A stretch of 28,239 nucleotides of DNA from assembly GCA_902464175.1 (NCBI GenBank), contig CABQHZ010000014.1:1-28239 (forward strand). Reading direction: 5' to 3'. Origin of the DNA: an uncultured Collinsella sp. (GTDB lineage: Bacteria > Actinomycetota > Coriobacteriia > Coriobacteriales > Coriobacteriaceae). The notes beneath the pieces are model-generated. The model made no database searches, was not told the DNA's origin, and was given only the letters and a program-made list of their open reading frames with translations. Below, piece after piece: positions 22,959 to 28,239 of this stretch. The position numbers and the translations under genes were made by a program. Within the stretch, counting starts at the first letter, position 1; every line of letters begins with the position of its first letter.

Positions 22959-22993
22959 GATTGTGACAAAGGGACGGCCCCTTTGTCACAATC
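22959..22993. terminator. Perfect 15-bp hairpin after the helicase gene
   Basis: GATTGTGACAAAGGG (22959-22973) and CCCTTTGTCACAATC (22979-22993) are exact complements with a 5-nt loop ACGGC. It starts 10 nt after the helicase stop. No T-run follows on either side, so it is either a Rho-independent-like stop without U-tract or a repetitive extragenic stem of the GGGAC/GTCCC type. Confidence 0.7.
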
Positions 22994-23152
22994 CCAATGT
23001 CGCTCGGCCGCTTTATCATGGCTCTTGTGCAAAACGAAGCTCAACGGTACGGTACGGCACGCAAAAGCGCAAGCCAAAGCCCTATCGGTCTGCTTTCACT
23101 CCTTTAGGGTGTGCGGCTTATGCGAATGCTGCGTAAGGTAGGAGGTTTCACC

Positions 23153-23344
23153 ATGAAGATCGACGTTGATGTAGACCAGCTGCGCGAGAGTCTGCTCGAC
23201 CGCGCGGGGAGTGCGGCCGGCGTGGGCTTTCCGGCCGCCATGCTCGACGTAGTGGATATCGAGGACGAGCCGCCCCAAGAGCTCCTAGCCCGAGCCGAAC
23301 GCGAAGGCCTCGACCTCCGCGAATTTGCCGTCGACGATGACTAA
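23153..23344 (+). CDS. Small acidic protein of unknown function
   Basis: 63 residues from the ATG at 23153, with a strong TAGGAGG ribosome binding site 7 nt upstream. The sequence begins MKIDVDVDQLRESLLDRAGS, has GFPAAMLDVVDIEDEPPQELL and ends LREFAVDDD, so it is strongly acidic (pI low by inspection) and has no membrane segment or Cys. The GFPAAM-LDV pattern is one I associate with short conserved proteins of Coriobacteriia, but no function is known. It stands alone after the helicase hairpin, about 200 nt downstream, and is convergent with the antiporter gene across a non-coding repeat element. Confidence 0.7.
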   Translation: MKIDVDVDQLRESLLDRAGSAAGVGFPAAMLDVVDIEDEPPQELLARAEREGLDLREFAVDDD

Positions 23345-23353
23345 GGGGCGGGG

Positions 23354-23670
23354 GTGGCTAATATGGGACGGCGCGTCTGTATCCGCGACTGCGCGAAAAT
23401 GCGCGATAAGCCGTCGCAATGGAGTCTAACGACCTCGCGATTGCTCTATTTTGACTGCCCGCAGACTAAGTGAGTAGGCTTTTTTGGAAATCCTGAGCAC
23501 CTGACTAATTTGCTTCAACAAACCCGCAGGTCACAGACTTGTGCTTTGGTGACCTGGTCGGCGATTCGACAAAAGTCTACTCACTTAGTTTTGCCAGACG
23601 CTAACTGTCCTCAACGAGACCCCTGTCGGGGCGATTGATGCTCAAATGTAGCCAATTCGGGACGGCTGTC
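23354..23670. repeat. Non-coding repeat element, copy A (convergent junction)
   Basis: Fills the gap between the small acidic protein gene and the antiporter gene. It shares with copy B (26458-26788) a 158-nt ungapped core, 23466-23623 against 26631-26788, about 131 of 158 identical by hand count. The core starts with CTAAGTGAGTAGGCTTTT (23466-23483) and has its inverted partner AAAAGTCTACTCACTTAG at 23571-23588. The one difference gives a G-U pair in RNA. CAACGAGACCCC closes the core. An 18-nt motif, GTGGCTAATATGGGACGG (23354) and GTAGCCAATTCGGGACGG (23648), flanks the element as a direct repeat. Confidence 0.85.
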
Positions 23671-23678
23671 CCTGCCCG

Positions 23679-25280
23679 CTACGGCGCCAGCGTGGCGATC
23701 ACGGCTTCGTCGCCGGCGTATATGAGGGTGTTGCCGTCGGGAATGATCGTTTGGCCGTCGCGCTTGAGCATCACCACGATAAAGGGGTACTTGCCTTGTG
23801 GCACGTCGCGTAGACGCTGCCCTGCCAAGCGACCGTGGGGAGTTACGGTGACCTCGCGCAGCGTAACCTCGGCACGTTCTTCAAACGTTGGCGCGGCCAT
23901 AACCAGAAGGTCGCCTTCTTCAATTACGGTATCGCCGTTGGGCAGCACCGGGTGCGCACCGTCGCGCAGCACCAGGACCACCAGCATGTCTGTGACGCTG
24001 CCAATATCGGCGAGCGAGCGTCCGGCAAACGGATGGCCCGCGCCCACCTTGAGCTTGACGAATGACATACCGTCCTCGTCGCGGTAGTCGTTAAACGTGC
24101 GGCGCACGTCGCCTTCTGCATCGATCATATCGAGTTTCTTCGCCACCGCCGGCAGCAGCGAGCCCTGCACCACAATGCTCGACACGGCAATCACAAACAC
24201 CAGGTCAAATAGGTCGTGGCCACCGGGAACGCCGGCTACCACGGCAAAGAGGCTAAAGACGACCGAAGCCGCGCCACGCAGGCCCGCCCAGCTTATGAGC
24301 GCAACCTGGCGAGGGCTCGTCTTAAAGGGCACCAGGAGCACGCCGACGGCGATGGGGCGGCTCACGAAGAGCATAAACGCCATGAGCACCAGGCCGGGTA
24401 GCAGCATTTGCGGCAGGCGCGCGGGCGTGACGAGCAGGCCCAGCAAAAAGAAGATGGTCATCTCGGCCATCTCGGTGAGGGTGTCGAAGAAGTGCGCAAG
24501 CTCGACCTTGCCGGTGATGTCGCTCGCGCCCAGCACAATTCCGGCAAGGTACACGGCCAAAAAGCCGTTGCCACCCAGATAGCTCGGCAGTGCGTAGGCG
24601 ACGATCGCCACGGCGAACAAGAAGATGGTCTGCGCACCCTCGGCTGTTGCATGTGCGCGCTCGATCAGGCGGCCCGATGCCCAGCCGATGACAATGCCCA
24701 GGCCTACCCCTAGGATGATTTGCTTGGCCAGCAGAACGGGGATGTTAATGTCGCCGCCGGCCGCGAGTGTGGCGAGCACGGCGGTGAGCATGTAGGCGAC
24801 GGGATCGTTGGAGCCCGATTCGACCTCGAGCAGCGAGTCGGTGCCGTCTCGCAGCGACAGGCTGTGCTCGCGCAGGACGCTAAAGACGCTCGCCGCGTCG
24901 GTGGACGCCACGACTGATCCCAGTAGCAAGCCCCCGATCCAGTCGAAACCCAGCACAAAGTGCGCGAACGCACCCGTAATGCCGGCGGTGATGACGACGC
25001 CGAGCGTGCTCAGCAGCACCGCGGGCACGGCGACGGGCTTGGCGCGGTCGATGTTGGTGTTAAAGCCGCCGTAGAACATGATGAACAGCAACGCCGTGCT
25101 GCAGACGGTCTCGGTGAGTGTGTAGTCGCTAAAGTCGATGTGCGCCGGTCCGTTGACGCCCAGCAGCATACCGAGCGCGATAAAGATGAGCAGGGTGGGG
25201 AAGGGGAGCTTTTTGCCGACGGGTTTGATGGTCAGGCACAGAATAATGACGAGGCCGATAAAGAGAAGTATCTGGTTCAT
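23679..25280 (-). CDS. CPA1-family cation/proton antiporter with two RCK_C domains
   Basis: 533 residues. About twelve membrane segments fill residues 1-390, starting ILLFIGLVIILCLTI. The ion-binding core has ASTDAASVF (Thr127-Asp128) and ESGSNDP (Asn158-Asp159), the electroneutral ND type of CPA1. Two C-terminal TrkA/RCK_C-like domains follow: FVKLKVGAGHPFAGRSLADI and VTVTPHGRLAGQRLRDVPQG. This is the layout of NhaP2-type K+/H+ or Na+/H+ antiporters, where RCK_C domains sense ligand. AGGAG precedes the ATG at 25280 by 12 nt, a long spacing. The 3' end is convergent with the small acidic protein gene. Confidence 0.9.
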   Translation of the reverse strand: MNQILLFIGLVIILCLTIKPVGKKLPFPTLLIFIALGMLLGVNGPAHIDFSDYTLTETVCSTALLFIMFYGGFNTNIDRAKPVAVPAVLLSTLGVVITAGITGAFAHFVLGFDWIGGLLLGSVVASTDAASVFSVLREHSLSLRDGTDSLLEVESGSNDPVAYMLTAVLATLAAGGDINIPVLLAKQIILGVGLGIVIGWASGRLIERAHATAEGAQTIFLFAVAIVAYALPSYLGGNGFLAVYLAGIVLGASDITGKVELAHFFDTLTEMAEMTIFFLLGLLVTPARLPQMLLPGLVLMAFMLFVSRPIAVGVLLVPFKTSPRQVALISWAGLRGAASVVFSLFAVVAGVPGGHDLFDLVFVIAVSSIVVQGSLLPAVAKKLDMIDAEGDVRRTFNDYRDEDGMSFVKLKVGAGHPFAGRSLADIGSVTDMLVVLVLRDGAHPVLPNGDTVIEEGDLLVMAAPTFEERAEVTLREVTVTPHGRLAGQRLRDVPQGKYPFIVVMLKRDGQTIIPDGNTLIYAGDEAVIATLAP

Positions 25281-25605
25281 GGAAGGTGTCCGCTCCTGAG
25301 TGGTTGGCGTGGCACGGTCAGTTATCTGCGGTTATTTGTACCCAAAGATGGTGGGTTTATGGGGGCGGATTGCGGGCGTGCGCATTTTCGACACGAGGCG
25401 GAGGCGCGGGCGGTGCTGGTTGGGGCGCTGGGCTAGACGGCGTGGCGTGAGCGGTGCGGGTAGACGGGCGTGCGCCGGCGACCGTTGACGGTATGCAACC
25501 CTTCCCAGCTTTATTGCAACGGAGTACAATGGGTAACGTTTAAGTTCAACTTGAAGTTTTAGTTGCGGCGCCGGGCTTCGGCCGCAATGCAGGGAGAGGC
25601 GTTCC
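25281..25605. other. 325-nt divergent intergenic region
   Basis: Separates the divergent antiporter and phosphatase genes. No gene is supported; a 62-codon open frame from 25300 has no ribosome binding site and low-complexity Arg/Gly composition. It holds the phosphatase promoter and leader hairpin near its right end. No -35/-10 pair for the antiporter was convincing. Confidence 0.5.
25502..25530 (+). promoter_or_regulatory. Predicted promoter of the PPP phosphatase gene
   Basis: TTCCCA (25502-25507) and TACAAT (25525-25530) with a 17-nt spacer, 4 and 5 of 6 matches to consensus. The transcript would carry a ~70-nt leader with the hairpin TTGCGGC/GCCGCAA (25563-25569 and 25581-25587), just before the ribosome binding site GGGAGAGG. 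Confidence 0.45.
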
Positions 25606-26445
25606 ATGGCGATCTATGTGACATCCGATGCTCACGGGCACGTGCGTGCGCTTGACGAGGCCCTGTCCAAGATTTCGCTGGCGTCCGACGACACGCTGTA
25701 CGTGCTGGGTGACATGATTGATCGCGGGCTCGATCCGGTCGGCGTTATTAAACTCGTACGCTCGCTACCCAACGCCCGCGTGCTCAAGGGTAATCACGAG
25801 CAGATCATGCTCGATGCCATCATTGGCCAGGATCCGCTCGATGCCGAGACCTGGGATATCAACGGCGGTTGGACTACCCGTCAGCAGCTCAACGATATGG
25901 AATTTGAGGCGTACGAGGAACTCGTGCGTTGGATGGCGACGCTGCCGCTCTACGCGGTGGCCGAGACTGACGAGCGCCCGTACCTGCTGGTACATGCCGG
26001 CATCCAAACCGAGGCGGCGCGGGCGTTTTTACTTGAACACGGGGTCGATTGTGCCGATGGTGCGGGAGCGGTGGATGCCGATCACGAGCTACTGCAGCAG
26101 ATGCTTGCGGTGCAGTCGTCCGATGACTTGCTGTGGATTCGTCACGGCTATTGGGATGCGCCGACGGGGCTGCTTTCTGCCGAGGGCAAGGGTCCGGTTG
26201 TGGTGAGCGGTCACACGCCAACGGTGTCGCTCGGGCGTTATTGCGAGGTAGGCGGCCTGGCGGGGCTCGATGAGGAGTCGGGCCGAGGGCAGATTGTGCG
26301 CCTGGGCGGCGAGGACACCGCCGGCGTGCCCGATCGCATCGACATCGACTGCGCCGCCGCCACCGGCTCCGAGTTCGGCCGCGTCGGGATCCTGCGCCTA
26401 GACGACGGGGCCGAGTTCTACGCGAATATCAACCCGGGCGAATAA
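25606..26445 (+). CDS. PPP-family metallophosphatase (Ser/Thr phosphatase or Ap4A hydrolase-like)
   Basis: 279 residues. The calcineurin-like metal site is complete: Asp8 and His10 (SDAHGH), GDMIDRG (Asp36, Asp39, Arg40), GNHE (Asn63, His64), then the metal His in LLVHAG and in VVSGHTP. The SDAHGH start and GDxxDRG/GNHE spacing are those of the PPP group, which covers bacterial PrpE/PphA-like protein phosphatases and ApaH-like diadenosine tetraphosphatases. The choice between them is not decided by sequence. The 60-residue tail after GHTP includes an acidic loop (LAGLDEESGRGQIVRL). GGGAGAGG lies 6 nt before the ATG. It is convergent with the flippase gene across repeat copy B. Confidence 0.88.
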   Translation: MAIYVTSDAHGHVRALDEALSKISLASDDTLYVLGDMIDRGLDPVGVIKLVRSLPNARVLKGNHEQIMLDAIIGQDPLDAETWDINGGWTTRQQLNDMEFEAYEELVRWMATLPLYAVAETDERPYLLVHAGIQTEAARAFLLEHGVDCADGAGAVDADHELLQQMLAVQSSDDLLWIRHGYWDAPTGLLSAEGKGPVVVSGHTPTVSLGRYCEVGGLAGLDEESGRGQIVRLGGEDTAGVPDRIDIDCAAATGSEFGRVGILRLDDGAEFYANINPGE

Positions 26446-26457
26446 TCGGTGCAAAGG

Positions 26458-26788
26458 GTAGCTAATTTGGGACGGGGCTTTTTTGACTACTTTCGGAGAG
26501 TAGCGCCTTCTTGCTCGGTAAGCGCTAGGAATGAGGAGCGTCTGCGTCCGCGGCTGCGCGAAAATGCACGATAAACCGTCGCAACGGTGTCAAGCGACGT
26601 CGCGACGGTTCTTTTTTGGCTGCCCGCTGGCTAAGTGAGTAGACTTTTTTGGAAATGCCGAGCAGCCGGCAAATTTGCCTCAACAAAACCGCAGGTCACT
26701 GACTTGTGTTTTGCCGGTGTGGTCAGGGATTCAGCAAAAGTCTACTCACTTAGTTTTGCGTGATGCATATTGTCCGCAACGAGACCCC
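26458..26788. repeat. Non-coding repeat element, copy B (convergent junction)
   Basis: Occupies nearly all of the 355-nt gap between the phosphatase and flippase genes. It starts with GTAGCTAATTTGGGACGG (26458). Relative to copy A it has about 60 extra nt at 26476-26538 carrying short hairpins (CTACT/AGTAG; AGCGC/GCGCT). AACCGTCGC/GCGACGGTT then forms a 9-bp stem followed by TTCTTTTTT, an intrinsic-terminator-like unit on the plus strand. The core 26631-26788 has perfect 18-nt inverted arms (26631-26648 and 26736-26753) and ends CAACGAGACCCC. Confidence 0.85.
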
Positions 26789-26800
26789 CCATTGCGCCAA

Positions 26801-28239
26801 CTAGGCGCCGTACGGGTTGCGGTCGCGTTCGATGCGTTGGCGGATGTGGGTGTATTCGATAATCAGCAGCACCAGGAGTAGGGCCATGACGGCTAGGTAG
26901 CTCACCACGGCGCCCATCAGACCCAGCAGCTTAATCAGGATCACCGGCAGCACCACGCTTACGGCGAAGCAGATCAGGTAGATCTTGGTGACGTCGCCGG
27001 CGTGGCGCAGCACCGTGATAATGGCGTAGATAAAGTCGATTGCCGCGGTGACGCCGCCGGCGACAACCATTAGCAGTGCCAGCGTGCGGTAGCGCTCAAA
27101 GTTGAGGCCGTACATAAAACTCATGATGGGGATGCCGGGGCCTGCCATAAATGCGGCGCACGCTCCGGTGATGACCACGATCAGTGCCATAACGGCAACA
27201 ATAATCAGGTCAAAGCGGCGACGCTTGCGCGGATTCGCCCAAATGCTCGACAGACGCAGGAGCTGCGGTTTATAGATAAATCCAATGCTCAACAAAATGG
27301 CCTGCGCCGGAAAAAACAGGGCATTAAAGTACAGCTGGTATTTGTAGGCCAGCATGCCTTCCATCACAAACTTGGGCATGCTCTCGATGAGGTTGAACAG
27401 GAATAGTGCACCAAAGAGCGGAGCGCACTGGACAAACAGGTGGCCGACCTCGTGCAGGCTCACGCGACGCGATTTTTCGGTTTCGAGCAGGGCCAGCGGC
27501 GCGGTGACCAGCACGAGCGAGGCGATGGCGGTGACACCCATGGCCATGGCCGCGATGGGCATGCTGCGCGTAAGGAACAGCGCCACGCTAAAGACCACGA
27601 TGACGCCGACGGAACGTAGCGTTTGGCTCATGCCGGCCAGGTAGAGTTTATCGGCCTGCTGCAGGCGGCCCTCGTACACGTCCCCCACGCCGTCGATCAC
27701 CTTATACAGGTAGACGCCCAGACCGATCGTCGCCATCTGCGCGTCATAGCCGCGGGCGCTGCTGTACATGAGGCCGCAGGCCAGCGCGAGCGCTCCGCAA
27801 AGCCAACGGTTGAGCTGGTAGGAGGCAAAGGACGTCTTCTCGTCGATGTCCGAGACCTGAAAATTGCGCACGCCGTAGTTGCACACGATCATGATGAGCG
27901 TGCCGGTGACAAAGGCGATGGAGAACTTACCGGCTTCCTCGGCGCCTACAAGCTGCGTGGACACAATGGTGAGCAGGGGAAACGCGAGGCCCCACACGGC
28001 GGTGCCCAGGGTATTCCAGAGATAGTCGCGGCGGGTGGCGTGCTCCTCGTATTCGGCTTCCTGCATGGAGAAGCCGCCGCCGTAGACGGCGCCGAGCAGG
28101 CGGTTCCACCAGGCGTTGACCATGCGGTGGATGGGGCCTGGCTCGCGATCGCGCTCGCGGCGACGGCGCGTGGCCTGGCTGCTTTCGGGGCCGCCGGCGT
28201 TGCGCTGGCTCAGCTCCTGGATGCGCGCGAGCTCTTCGG
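26801..28239 (-). CDS. Polysaccharide/oligosaccharide flippase-like membrane protein (partial)
   Basis: The frame stays open to the window end, so the gene probably starts beyond it. The first ATG in the window is at 28123, giving at least 440 residues, and the 38 codons upstream of it (EELARIQELSQRNAGG, then a basic stretch) look coding. After that N-terminal cytoplasmic tail, about 12 membrane segments begin at LWNTLGTAVWGLAFPLLTIV, with STQLVGAEEAGKFSIAF as in Wzx-type flippases of the MOP superfamily. The second half has AILLSIGFIYKPQLL and MGAVVSYLAVMALLL. Such proteins move lipid-linked glycans across the membrane. No glycosyltransferase is in the window, but the gene's upstream neighbours are not visible. 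The stop is 12 nt from repeat copy B. Confidence 0.82.
   Translation of the reverse strand, partial: EELARIQELSQRNAGGPESSQATRRRRERDREPGPIHRMVNAWWNRLLGAVYGGGFSMQEAEYEEHATRRDYLWNTLGTAVWGLAFPLLTIVSTQLVGAEEAGKFSIAFVTGTLIMIVCNYGVRNFQVSDIDEKTSFASYQLNRWLCGALALACGLMYSSARGYDAQMATIGLGVYLYKVIDGVGDVYEGRLQQADKLYLAGMSQTLRSVGVIVVFSVALFLTRSMPIAAMAMGVTAIASLVLVTAPLALLETEKSRRVSLHEVGHLFVQCAPLFGALFLFNLIESMPKFVMEGMLAYKYQLYFNALFFPAQAILLSIGFIYKPQLLRLSSIWANPRKRRRFDLIIVAVMALIVVITGACAAFMAGPGIPIMSFMYGLNFERYRTLALLMVVAGGVTAAIDFIYAIITVLRHAGDVTKIYLICFAVSVVLPVILIKLLGLMGAVVSYLAVMALLLVLLIIEYTHIRQRIERDRNPYGA

Noticed and set aside
25300..25488. 62-codon frame in the antiporter/phosphatase gap
   Set aside because: Arg/Gly-rich, no ribosome binding site, no family resemblance.

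Overview
The window looks like chromosomal DNA from a Collinsella-like member of the Coriobacteriia (Actinomycetota). The reasons are high-GC coding sequence, mostly strong GGAGG-type ribosome binding sites, typical actinobacterial housekeeping families, and intergenic hairpins built around GGGAC/GTCCC. This is inference from style; there is no rRNA marker. No tRNA, rRNA, CRISPR array, intact transposase or phage gene was seen.

Layout. 1-0.9 kb: the end of an ABC-F-type ATPase gene and a Cof-type HAD phosphatase. 1.1-4.5 kb: metal homeostasis. This holds a DtxR/MntR-family regulator and, convergent to it, an ArsR/SmtB repressor - HMA metallochaperone - P1B-type ATPase operon with three matching operator dyads. 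4.5-6.5 kb: an orphan AbiEi/DUF559-like protein bracketed by short repeats. 6.5-12.2 kb: a DEDDh exonuclease, an ArsP_2-type exporter with a His-rich loop, a UPF0178 protein, an HdeD-like membrane protein, a nitroreductase and two tandem histidine phosphatases. 12.2-15.3 kb: a degenerate DUF1015-like protein, an M20 peptidase and a second AbiEi/DUF559-like protein. 15.6-18.0 kb: the serine pathway pair serC-serA. 18.1-19.2 kb: a broken toxin-antitoxin locus and gene fragments. 19.2-22.9 kb: a 1229-residue RecQ-like helicase behind a 44-bp palindrome. 23.1-28.2 kb: a small acidic protein, a CPA1 antiporter with two RCK_C domains, a PPP-type phosphatase and a flippase that runs off the window.

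How it works together. The ArsR, HMA and P-type ATPase genes form a self-contained Zn/Cd-type efflux circuit. The DtxR-family gene and the ArsP_2 exporter share an 18-bp near-palindrome upstream, which suggests one metalloregulatory circuit spanning 6 kb. serC and serA make phosphoserine from 3-phosphoglycerate. The 18.1-23 kb stretch looks like an accessory or defence-type insertion zone.

The most unusual content is non-coding. Two copies of a 158-nt ungapped core (about 131 of 158 identical by hand count) with 18-nt inverted arms sit at two convergent gene junctions. Other junctions carry nested or very long inverted repeats. The DUF559-like gene at 4.8-6.0 kb is flanked by at least five copies of a ~28-nt motif.
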